This document shows positions 1-6,509 of a stretch of 21,723 bases of DNA, piece after piece. The stretch covers positions 1-21,723 of the forward strand of contig CABSAH010000008.1 of assembly GCA_902475645.1 (NCBI GenBank), written 5' to 3'. This DNA is from an uncultured Christensenellaceae bacterium (GTDB lineage Bacteria > Bacillota > Clostridia > Christensenellales > CAG-138). Positions within the stretch are counted from its first letter, which is position 1. Each line of letters starts with the position of its first letter. The notes beneath the pieces are model-generated. The model ran no database searches and was not told the DNA's origin. It saw only the letters and a program-made list of their open reading frames with translations. The translations under genes were made by a program, and so were the position numbers.

Positions 1-1360
1 TATTGTCCGCAAGGTATGCGCCGTTTGCGGCGGAAACTATGGCATGGGCTATGGGGTGGGTGCTTTTGGCTTCAAGCGCGGCGGCAAGCTCAATAAGCTC
101 CGCTTCCTCAAAGCCGTTCTCACATTCCGCCCCGGTAACAACGAAGTTGCCGCGGGTTATGGTTCCCGTTTTGTCAAGCGCAACGGCCTTAACGCCGCAC
201 AGCGTTTCCATAACGTTAGCCGCCTTCAGCATAACGCCGTTGGACGACTGCCTTGCAAGGCCCGCAAAGAACGTGAGCGGCACGCTCAGCACAAGCGCAC
301 ACGGGCAGGAGATTACAAGCAGCAGTAAGCCGCGGTGTATCCATTCCTTCCATTCACCAATGCCGAAAAGCGGCGGCAGCACAGCCACAAGCAGCGTAAG
401 CACCATTACGGCGGGGGTATATACGCGGGCAAAGCGGGTTATAAAATTCTCCATGCGGGGCTTGGACTCCGCCGCTTCCTCAACGGCACGTATTATTCTG
501 CTGGCGGTGGATTCGCCCGCTTCACGCAGGGCAACGGCAACCAACCGTCCCGATTTGTTTATGCCGCCGGATACAAGCTCATCGCCCGCCGCAACATGTA
601 CGGGAACGGATTCGCCCGTTATTGCGGAAAGGTCAACGAAGCTTTCGCCTTCAACAACCGTACCGTCAAGCGGTATCCTGTCGCCCGGCAATATCTCGTA
701 TCTGTCGCCCGCCTTGGCCTCGTCCGCATGCTTAACAATGAATTGGCCGTTTTCCTCAAGCCTTACCGTATCCGGCCTGAGGTCAAGCACCTCCTTAATG
801 GAGCTTTGGGAGCGGCCCACGGCTATGCCCTGAAGCAGCTCTCCTATCCTATAAAGCAGCATTACCATTACGCCTTCGCCGTAATCGCCAAGGGCTATTG
901 CGCCTATGGTGGCAACGCTCATAAGCACGTTTTCATCCACTATGTTGCCGCGCAGCAGTCCCTTAAGCGCATTCCAAAGTATCTCTCCGCCTACTATTAT
1001 ATATGCCGCCAGAAGCACTATCGTTTTTATTGTTCCGTCAAGCAAAAATATGCCCGCTGCCGTCAGCGCGGCGCTTACGGCAATTATTATTATCTCGCTC
1101 TTTATGCTGTCCGCACTGTGCACATGGTCGTGACCGCATCCGCAGCCATGCCCGCGGCTATGCCCATGTTCATGCTTATGCCCGCAGCAGCCGTGTTCGT
1201 GTTCATGCTCATGCCCGCAGTCGTGTCCGCAGCAGCCGTGTTCGTGTTCATGCTCATGCCCGCAGTCGTGTCCGCAGCAGCCGTGTTCGTGTTCATGCTC
1301 ATGCCCGCAGTCGTGTCCGCAGCAGCCGTCTTTATGATTATGATTTACGTCCTTACTCAT
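1..1360 (-). CDS. P1B-type heavy-metal ATPase (Zn/Cd/Pb exporter), 3' end outside the window
   Basis: Membrane pump that exports soft divalent metals at the cost of ATP. Translating the minus strand from the ATG at 1360-1358 gives 453 open codons running off the left edge, so the ATP-binding GDGxND region and the last membrane helices are not visible. Residues 7-81 are a His/Cys-rich tail (25 His, 13 Cys) replacing the usual HMA domain. Then come membrane segments, the actuator ITGES motif (247-251), the transport-site motif CPC (352-354), the phosphorylation motif DKTGT with Asp396, and the P1B signature His-Pro (435-436). The start has a good ribosome binding site (AAAGGAGG) and overlaps the stop of the upstream CadC-like gene by 8 bases, so the two are an operon. 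CPC plus a CadC-type partner favours Zn/Cd/Pb over Cu, but the deciding C-terminal helices are absent. zntA/cadA is the likely class. Confidence 0.93.
   Translation of the reverse strand, partial: MSKDVNHNHKDGCCGHDCGHEHEHEHGCCGHDCGHEHEHEHGCCGHDCGHEHEHEHGCCGHKHEHGHSRGHGCGCGHDHVHSADSIKSEIIIIAVSAALTAAGIFLLDGTIKTIVLLAAYIIVGGEILWNALKGLLRGNIVDENVLMSVATIGAIALGDYGEGVMVMLLYRIGELLQGIAVGRSQSSIKEVLDLRPDTVRLEENGQFIVKHADEAKAGDRYEILPGDRIPLDGTVVEGESFVDLSAITGESVPVHVAAGDELVSGGINKSGRLVAVALREAGESTASRIIRAVEEAAESKPRMENFITRFARVYTPAVMVLTLLVAVLPPLFGIGEWKEWIHRGLLLLVISCPCALVLSVPLTFFAGLARQSSNGVMLKAANVMETLCGVKAVALDKTGTITRGNFVVTGAECENGFEEAELIELAAALEAKSTHPIAHAIVSAANGAYLADN
1193..1327 (-). repeat. Three identical 45-bp tandem repeats encoding a His/Cys-rich metal-binding tail
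   Basis: Within the ATPase N-terminus, 1327-1283, 1282-1238 and 1237-1193 are identical at the DNA level. Each encodes the 15-residue unit GCCGHDCGHEHEHEH. A diverged partial fourth unit follows (1192 downward). The lack of synonymous differences points to recent duplication or homogenisation. The spacing is in frame, so copy number can change without breaking the protein. Confidence 0.95.
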
Positions 1361-1733
1361 CGTTCCCTTCCTCCTTTATTAAATCCTTTACAATCGAGCG
1401 GGCCAATATCCCCGCCTGCGTATCGGTAATATAATAAATAACGCGCTTGCCGCTCTTTTTATATTTCACCACGCCGCTTTGCCTAAGCAGCCTAAGGTGA
1501 TGCGAAATGGAGGGCTGGCTCATTTTGAGCATATCCGCCAATTCGCATACGCACATTTCCTCAATGGCCAATATGCACAGCAGCCTTATCCGCGTTGGGC
1601 TTGAAAGCTGCGTAAACAGCTCCGATGCGTCAAGCGCCGCATCCTCATCGGGTATCATGCCCAGTATCTTTGCTTCGTGTATCGGGTCAACATGCTCCGT
1701 TGTGCAAACAAGCACCTTGGTTTTGCTGTCCAT
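1353..1733 (-). CDS. ArsR/SmtB-family metal-sensing repressor, CadC-like
   Basis: Winged-helix repressor, 126 residues, predicted to release its operator when it binds Cd/Pb/Zn and so induce the ATPase. The start chosen is the ATG at 1733-1731, which has GGAAAGGAG just upstream. A longer reading from 1778 would begin inside the operator and lacks a ribosome binding site. The recognition-helix region contains MCVCELADMLKMSQPSISHH, which matches the CadC alpha-3 metal-site motif (Cys-x-Cys before the DNA-binding helix). A further N-terminal Cys (VLVCTT, residue 10) could supply another thiolate, as in CadC. The alpha-5 His ligands of SmtB/CzrA are not seen, which favours a thiolate (Cd/Pb) site. 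It overlaps the ATPase start by 8 bases and is probably autoregulated through the palindrome at 1773-1800. Confidence 0.92.
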   Translation of the reverse strand: MDSKTKVLVCTTEHVDPIHEAKILGMIPDEDAALDASELFTQLSSPTRIRLLCILAIEEMCVCELADMLKMSQPSISHHLRLLRQSGVVKYKKSGKRVIYYITDTQAGILARSIVKDLIKEEGNDE

Positions 1734-1772
1734 TGCGTTCTCCTTTCCCGCCTTTATATCCCACCCAAAGAG

Positions 1773-1800
1773 TATCATATAAAAGTATGTTTATATGATA
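1773..1800 (-). promoter_or_regulatory. Candidate CadC/ArsR operator, perfect 11-6-11 inverted repeat
   Basis: TATCATATAAA (1773-1783) and TTTATATGATA (1790-1800) are perfect inverted copies separated by AGTATG. AT-rich dyads of this type placed over the promoter are typical of ArsR/SmtB operators. The upstream arm begins with the -10 hexamer of the minus-strand promoter, so binding should block RNA polymerase. Confidence 0.8.
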
Positions 1801-1823
1801 ATACGGTTATAATATATTGTCAA
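1795..1823 (-). promoter_or_regulatory. Promoter of the metal-resistance pair
   Basis: On the minus strand TTGACA (1823-1818) is followed by exactly 17 bases and TATCAT (1800-1795). This is a near-consensus vegetative sigma factor promoter lying directly upstream of the CadC-like gene, and its -10 box falls within the operator arm. Confidence 0.8.
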
Positions 1824-1867
1824 GCCGCAAGTGCATTGCAGCCATGTCGGTCCCTTCCATATTCAAG

Positions 1868-1896
1868 TTGACAAACCGTGATTTCGGCATTATACT
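1868..1896 (+). promoter_or_regulatory. Promoter of the cobalamin operon
   Basis: TTGACA (1868-1873), a 17-base spacer and TATACT (1891-1896). Transcription would begin near 1903, about 15 bases before the first riboswitch helix. It is back to back with the minus-strand promoter; the two -35 boxes are 44 bases apart. Confidence 0.82.
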
Positions 1897-1917
1897 ACAC
1901 AATATAAGTAAATATTG

Positions 1918-2102
1918 CGTTTGAGTGCCGCCGGTTTAGACAAAAATCGGCGGAGAATAGATAACCCGGTCAGAATCCGGGACGGTACCGCCACTGTATG
2001 CGTGGAGACGCCGCACAAGACAAATGTCAGCCATTGGGAGCAAATCCTGAGAAGGCCGTGCAGAGCGTTTATGATACGCGAGTCAGGAGACCTGCTCAAG
2101 CG
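1918..2102 (+). ncRNA. Adenosylcobalamin (B12) riboswitch aptamer
   Basis: The leader contains the conserved blocks of the cobalamin aptamer in order. A P1 helix is formed by CGTTTGAG (1918-1925) and CTCAAGCG (2095-2102), eight pairs with one G-U. Next come the ACCCGGT...GAATCCGGG hairpin and CGGTACCGCCACTGTAT (about 1982-1998), then GCCATTGG and AAATCCTGAGAAGG, and finally the B12 box AGTCAGGAGACCTGC (2081-2095). The sensor sits between a strong promoter and an intrinsic terminator, so high coenzyme B12 should reduce transcription into the downstream chelatase, transporter and cobalamin genes. Confidence 0.96.
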
Positions 2103-2162
2103 TTTGCGCTTATGTACTCTCGAGTATGGAGGAATAGGCAAGTTGCTTTGCAAGAAACCGGT

Positions 2163-2196
2163 TGCGGCAGTCTTTAGGGACTACCGCAGTTTTTTG
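2163..2196 (+). terminator. Riboswitch expression-platform terminator
   Basis: TGCGGCAGTC (2163-2172) pairs with GACTACCGCA (2179-2188), 9 of 10 positions, around a 6-base loop. The run GTTTTTTG follows. Upstream GCAAG/TTGC segments (about 2137-2165) can pair with the left terminator arm and are candidate antiterminator strands. The position, 60 bases after the aptamer and about 105 before the first gene, is what a transcription-terminating riboswitch needs. Confidence 0.88.
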
Positions 2197-2303
2197 TTTT
2201 GCAAGGCGAAATTCATCCTGCCGTTTTCTCCGTTAAACCGTTGCTTTTTCACGGTGCATTGCACCTGAAAATAAAACATAAACCCAAATGGAGGAAACAA
2301 AAA

Positions 2304-3185
2304 ATGAAAACCGCTAAGAAAATCGTTTCTGTGATGCTGGTGCTGAGCCTTGCCATCGGCCTTGCCGCTTGCAGCTCCGGCAATAAGGACAGCAAAGCCG
2401 CCGCTAAGCCCGTTCTTCTGGCCGTAAGCTTCGGCACAAGCTACAATAATAACCGTAACGTATCCATAGGCGCAATAGAAAGCGCCCTGCGCGAGGCATA
2501 TCCCAATTACGAGGTACGCCGCGCGTTCACCAGCCAGATCATAATAGACGTTCTGAAAGAGCGTGACGGCATTGACATTGACAATGTTACCGAGGCCATG
2601 GATCGCCTTGTGGCGGATGGCGTTAAGGAAGTCATCGTTCAGCCCACCCACGTTATACCCGGCTTTGAATACGACGATGTTGTAGAAGAAGTCAGCAAGT
2701 ATAACGACAAGTTCGACAGCCTGAAGATAGGCAAGCCCTTGCTGGTGGATGACGAGGATTACACCGACCTGATAGGCATACTGACCAAGGAGACCGCCCG
2801 CTACAACGAAGCCGGCACCGCCCTTGTGTTCATGGGTCACGGCACCGAGCATGAAGCCAACGCCACATACGGCAAGCTGCAGGAAAAGCTGACCGCCGCC
2901 GGATGCAGCAACTACTATGTTGGAACCGTTGAAGGCAGCCCCGAGCTTGACGATGTTCTTGCTTTGGTACAGGCCGGCAGCTACACCAAGGTCGTCCTGA
3001 TGCCCCTGATGATCGTTGCGGGCGACCATGCCAACAACGACATGGCCGGTGATGAGGATGATTCCTGGAAGACCGCCTTTGAGAGCGCCGGTTATGAGGT
3101 GGAGTGCGTACTTACCGGTCTTGGTCAGTACGATGGAATCCAGCAGATGATAGTTGCAAATGCCGCCAAAACCATGGCTAAATAA
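2304..3185 (+). CDS. cbiK: Exported lipoprotein CbiK-type cobaltochelatase
   Basis: CbiK enzymes insert Co2+ into sirohydrochlorin, the entry step of the anaerobic cobalamin pathway. The ATG at 2304 follows GGAGG and starts a 293-residue protein with a Lys-rich head, hydrophobic segment and lipobox LAAC (Cys23), so it should be lipid-anchored on the outer face of the membrane. The chelatase domain covers about residues 36-292. The metal-binding residues known from Salmonella CbiK appear to be conserved: His179 (FMGHG), Glu210 (GTVEG) and His242 (VAGDHANND). QPTHVIPG (113-120) is also typical. Cytoplasmic CbiK lacks a signal sequence. Desulfovibrio has a periplasmic form, CbiKP, which also binds haem. 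It is the first gene after the B12 riboswitch. Whether it metallates sirohydrochlorin outside the cell or serves as a tetrapyrrole-binding protein is open. Confidence 0.93.
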   Translation: MKTAKKIVSVMLVLSLAIGLAACSSGNKDSKAAAKPVLLAVSFGTSYNNNRNVSIGAIESALREAYPNYEVRRAFTSQIIIDVLKERDGIDIDNVTEAMDRLVADGVKEVIVQPTHVIPGFEYDDVVEEVSKYNDKFDSLKIGKPLLVDDEDYTDLIGILTKETARYNEAGTALVFMGHGTEHEANATYGKLQEKLTAAGCSNYYVGTVEGSPELDDVLALVQAGSYTKVVLMPLMIVAGDHANNDMAGDEDDSWKTAFESAGYEVECVLTGLGQYDGIQQMIVANAAKTMAK

Positions 3186-3216
3186 GTATTTGGCAGAGCA
3201 TTTCAGGTAAATAAGG

Positions 3217-3270
3217 AAAGCAGTCTCCGCCGCTATTTATATATTGGCAGGGGCTGCTTTTATCTTTTGA
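3217..3270 (+). terminator. Intercistronic hairpin after cbiK, probable partial terminator
   Basis: AAAGCAGTCTCCGCC (3217-3231) pairs with GGCAGGGGCTGCTTT (3246-3260). This gives a 15-position stem with one mismatch and two G-U pairs, a 14-base loop, then TTTTATCTTTT. The next gene starts only 25 bases later, so the hairpin may attenuate the rest of the operon or protect the cbiK message. Confidence 0.6.
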
Positions 3271-3284
3271 AAAGGAAACCACAT

Positions 3285-4175
3285 ATGAAAAAAACGTTAC
3301 TCCCAATCGTTATAATGATTTGCGCGGTAATCTGCTCCGTTTTCGCGCCCGTTGCGGCCTATGCGGAGGCCGAGCCTGCCGCCGTCCCCGTTTATGCAAA
3401 CCAGCTTGAGAACGGCTCCTATGAAATAGAAGTGGAGTCAAGCTCCTCCATGTTCAGGGTGGTAAAATGTGTTCTTACGGTTCAGGACGGTCAAATGTCC
3501 GTTACAATGACAATGGGCGGCAAGGGCTACGGCTTTGTATACCCCGGCACGCCTGAGGCCGCTGCACAGGCGCCGAAGGAGGAGCATATTCCCTTTGTAC
3601 TCGATGGCGAGGGTAAAAAAACCTTTACAATGCAGATTGCGGCCTTGAATACGGATACCGACTGCGCAGCGTGGAGCATAAAGAAGGAAAAATGGTATGA
3701 CCGCGTTCTGGTTTTCAGGGCGGACAATCTGCCCACGAGCGCATACAAAGCGGCCGATATAAAGGACGGAAGCTATAAAATGGACGTTACGCTTACGGGC
3801 GGAAGCGGACGCGCAAGCATAGAATCCCCTGCCGCCATAACGGCGCGCTCCGGCCTGCTGACCGCCACCGTTGTTTGGAGCAGTCCTAATTACGAATATA
3901 TGCTTGTCAACGGCGTGCGCTTTGACCCGATACAGCAGGACGGTAATTCCACGTTTGAAATTCCCGTTGTTGCGGACGAGGATATGGCGGTCAGCGCGCT
4001 TACGGTTGCCATGAGCGAACCCCACCTTATTGAATATACGCTGCATTTTGACGGAACTACATTGAAGTCCCAAGGCAATATACTGCTGCCCGTTTTGATA
4101 GCGGCAATCGTGCTTATCGTTGCCGCGGCGGCGGTGATACTGCTGCTCAGGAAAAAGAAGGGAAATCCCGCATGA
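3285..4175 (+). CDS. Membrane-anchored surface protein with two NEAT-like domains
   Basis: A 296-residue exported protein. The ATG at 3285 is preferred over an in-frame TTG at 3267 because AAAGGA lies 10 bases before it. Residues 1-27 are a signal peptide ending AYA. Residues about 266-288 are a membrane helix followed by RKKKGNPA, so the body faces outward; no sortase motif is seen. Two tandem domains repeat the same pattern: residues about 41-146 begin NGSY and have GKGYGFVYPG, and residues about 159-256 begin DGSY and have SPNYEYMLVNG. Each ends in a strand finishing VLVF or TLHFD. This layout recalls NEAT haem-binding domains of Gram-positive bacteria, but the second domain has His247-x3-Tyr251 where NEAT domains carry Tyr-x3-Tyr. 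Role inferred: capture of a tetrapyrrole or corrinoid for the importer encoded next. The gene overlaps the solute-binding protein by ATGA. Confidence 0.72.
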   Translation: MKKTLLPIVIMICAVICSVFAPVAAYAEAEPAAVPVYANQLENGSYEIEVESSSSMFRVVKCVLTVQDGQMSVTMTMGGKGYGFVYPGTPEAAAQAPKEEHIPFVLDGEGKKTFTMQIAALNTDTDCAAWSIKKEKWYDRVLVFRADNLPTSAYKAADIKDGSYKMDVTLTGGSGRASIESPAAITARSGLLTATVVWSSPNYEYMLVNGVRFDPIQQDGNSTFEIPVVADEDMAVSALTVAMSEPHLIEYTLHFDGTTLKSQGNILLPVLIAAIVLIVAAAAVILLLRKKKGNPA

Positions 4176-5314
4176 GGCGCAGGCGTTTTCTCCCCCTGAT
4201 ACTTACGCTTTGCATTATATGCGCCCTCCTTGCCGGATGCGCACATAGGGAGCAGAGTACGGGACTCGGCAACGGCTGGGTTCCTGAGCGGAGCATGGAG
4301 CTTCAGTTTGCCACGCAGTTTTCCGTTGACTATTATCAGGACGGCTATAAGCTGATATCCTTGGCGGACGGGAGCCGCTTTATTGTTATACCCGAAGGCG
4401 CGGCGCTGCCCGAAGGAATTGCCGATGACATAGTTGCGCTGTATCAGCCGCTTGAAAACATTTATCTTGCGGCAACCTCCGCCATGTGCTTGTTTGACGC
4501 GCTCAACAGCTTGGACGCCATACGGCTATCCGGCACAAAGGAGGACGGCTGGCACATTGAAAACGCCCGCCTTGCCATGCAGGAGGGCCGAATACTGTAT
4601 GCAGGCAAGTACAGCGAGCCGGACTACGAAATGCTATTGGGGCACCGCTGCCCGTTGGCCGTTGAATCGCTGATGATAGGTCATGCGTCCGAGGTGAAGG
4701 ATAAGCTGGAGGAGCTTGGAATAGCGGTATTCATAGATCAATCCAGCATGGAGCCGCATCCGCTTGGCCGCACCGAGTGGATTAAGCTTTATGCCGCCCT
4801 GCTGAACAGGGAAGCCGAAGCGGAGAAGCTGTTTGCAAAGCAGGTTGAATATCTAAATGCCGCGGCAGACGCGGAAAGCTTTGAAAAAACGGTAGCGTTT
4901 TTTCATATAAGTTCTTCCGGGCATGTGGTTGTGCGCAAAAGCGGGGACTATGTTACAAAGATGCTGGAGCTGGCGGGCGGCCGCTATGTGTTCGACAATA
5001 TCGGCGATCCCGAAACCAGAACCTCCACGGTGGTTATGGAGATGGAACGGTTTTTTGCCACGGCAAAGGACGCGGATTATATTATTTATAACAGCACCAT
5101 CGGCGGTGAAGTAAGAACCATTGATGAGCTGATTGCAAAGAACTCTCTTTTGGCGGAGCTGAAGGCCGTTCAAAACGGCAATGTTTGGTGCACAAGCGAA
5201 AACATGTATCAGGAAACCACACAGCTTGGACAGATGATACAGAGCTTCCGCAAGGTGTTCTCCGGCGAAGCGGACGATTTGGACGAGCTGCCCTATCTAT
5301 ACCGGCTGCGCTAA
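4172..5314 (+). CDS. Type III solute-binding lipoprotein of the B12/haem/siderophore importer
   Basis: The binding component of a class II ABC importer, 380 residues. An Arg-rich N-terminus and hydrophobic stretch end in the lipobox LAGC (Cys23), predicting an outward-facing lipoprotein. The rest fits the two-lobed BtuF/FhuD fold. There is an N-terminal lobe, a connecting region near HASEVKDKLEELGIAVFIDQ (about 170-190) with the usual 'position, then helix' pattern, and a C-terminal lobe with MLELAGGRYVFDNIGDPE and the closing NGNVWC strand. The start ATG overlaps the stop of the NEAT-like gene (ATGA at 4172-4175), so the two are co-translated. The ligand cannot be read from sequence. B12 riboswitch control and the neighbours favour a corrinoid or another tetrapyrrole. 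Confidence 0.85.
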   Translation: MRRRRFLPLILTLCIICALLAGCAHREQSTGLGNGWVPERSMELQFATQFSVDYYQDGYKLISLADGSRFIVIPEGAALPEGIADDIVALYQPLENIYLAATSAMCLFDALNSLDAIRLSGTKEDGWHIENARLAMQEGRILYAGKYSEPDYEMLLGHRCPLAVESLMIGHASEVKDKLEELGIAVFIDQSSMEPHPLGRTEWIKLYAALLNREAEAEKLFAKQVEYLNAAADAESFEKTVAFFHISSSGHVVVRKSGDYVTKMLELAGGRYVFDNIGDPETRTSTVVMEMERFFATAKDADYIIYNSTIGGEVRTIDELIAKNSLLAELKAVQNGNVWCTSENMYQETTQLGQMIQSFRKVFSGEADDLDELPYLYRLR

Positions 5315-5380
5315 GCGGCCGCACCGCTTGCATTGAAACGACCTGAACGAAGGATTAAACATTAAGAAAGGCGTCCGGCT

Positions 5381-6508
5381 ATGAAACTGAAAGATGGCAT
5401 ATCCGCTTCCGATAAAGAAAAAAACAGGCTTGGCAATATCGGCCGTTTTTCATTCGTCATGCTTTTATTGGGCTGTATGCTGATATTAGCTTTGGTGGTC
5501 AATGTCAATATCGGCTCCGTATCCGTTGCCGTAAAGGATGTGTTCCGCATGATTTGGGACGGGATACGCTACGGCATCGCCAATATCTGCACCCGCGGCG
5601 GATATGCGCAGGAATTTAACTCCGTAATCAACGGCTCCACCGAAAGCCAAATATTGTTCCGCATCCGCATCCCACGTATGCTGCTTGCCGCTGTTTTGGG
5701 CGGCGCGCTGTCGGTATCGGGATACCTGCTTCAGGTGTTTTTCCGCAATCCGATTGCGGGGCCTTTTGTGCTTGGCATATCCTCCGGCGCAAAGATGGTT
5801 GTTGGCATTACATTGATATTTCTTGCTCCGTATATAGGCAGCATCAGCTCCTTAACGTTGATACTTGCTGCGTTCTTAGGTTCATTGCTGATTACATTTA
5901 TAGTTCTGCTGTTTTCGCAGAAGGTGCGCACAATGTCCATACTGCTTGTTGTGGGCATAATGGTAGGCTACATATGCGGGGCGGTGACTGATTTCTGCAT
6001 AACATTTGCCAACGACCACGATGTTGTAAACCTTACAAACTGGTCCATGGGCGCGTTTGCCGGGGCAAGCTGGGATAACGTAAGGGCCGCGCTTATGATA
6101 TGCATACCGGGTATACTCCTGGCGCTTTTGCTATCCAAGCCAATTTCGGCATATGCGTTGGGCGAAGGCTATGCGCAAAGCATGGGTATACGCATTAAGC
6201 CGTTCCGCATTATGCTGATACTGCTTTCAAGCCTTCTTTCCGCAAGCGTAACGGCGCTTGCAGGGCCTATTTCATTTGTGGGCATTGCGGTCCCCCACAT
6301 TACAAGGATACTGCTAAGGTCCTCAAAGCCCATATTCGTGATTCCGGCAACGTTCCTTTGCGGCGCGGTATTCTGCGTGTTTTGCGATTTGATAGCAAGA
6401 ACCGTGTTTGCGCCGACAGAGCTTGCAATAGGCACGGTAACTTCCGTATTCGGCGCGCCTATCGTTATTTATATGATGGTCAAGCGCCGCCGCGCACAGG
6501 AGGATTGA
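5381..6508 (+). CDS. FecCD/BtuC-family ABC importer permease
   Basis: Polytopic membrane subunit of the importer, 375 residues, close to the size of other FecCD proteins (about 330-350) plus a longer N-terminus. Family signatures are visible: RIPRMLLAAVLGGALSVSGY and FRNPIAGPFVLGISSGA in the first third, and GPISFVGIAVPHITR in the last third (the coupling region that contacts the ATPase). An insert of about 20 residues between the first helix and RIPR (around ICTRGGYAQEF) would be exposed outside. A ribosome binding site (AAGAAAGG) precedes the ATG. It lies 66 bases after the binding-protein gene and one base before the ATPase gene. It probably forms a homodimeric pore for the same ligand as the binding protein. 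Confidence 0.93.
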   Translation: MKLKDGISASDKEKNRLGNIGRFSFVMLLLGCMLILALVVNVNIGSVSVAVKDVFRMIWDGIRYGIANICTRGGYAQEFNSVINGSTESQILFRIRIPRMLLAAVLGGALSVSGYLLQVFFRNPIAGPFVLGISSGAKMVVGITLIFLAPYIGSISSLTLILAAFLGSLLITFIVLLFSQKVRTMSILLVVGIMVGYICGAVTDFCITFANDHDVVNLTNWSMGAFAGASWDNVRAALMICIPGILLALLLSKPISAYALGEGYAQSMGIRIKPFRIMLILLSSLLSASVTALAGPISFVGIAVPHITRILLRSSKPIFVIPATFLCGAVFCVFCDLIARTVFAPTELAIGTVTSVFGAPIVIYMMVKRRRAQED

Positions 6509-6509
6509 C

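Noticed and set aside
1193..1327. CRISPR-like array
   Set aside because: The 45-bp units are directly adjacent with no spacers and are in frame within a gene.
335..1429. Long plus-strand frame of 364 codons
   Set aside because: Lies wholly opposite the P1B ATPase, has no recognisable domain or ribosome binding site, and is rich in residues expected from antisense reading.
1102..1434. Repetitive reading frames on both strands with units such as MSMNTNTAAADTTAG or VFVFMLMPAVVSAAA
   Set aside because: They are other frames of the 45-bp repeats in the ATPase N-terminus. The ATPase frame has the ribosome binding site, the operon overlap and the family motifs.
1890..2268. Short frames on both strands across the leader
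   Set aside because: The region is explained by the promoter, the B12 riboswitch and its terminator.
2181..3029. Minus-strand frame of 282 codons opposite cbiK
   Set aside because: Antisense to a gene with intact CbiK motifs; no family resemblance and no ribosome binding site noticed.
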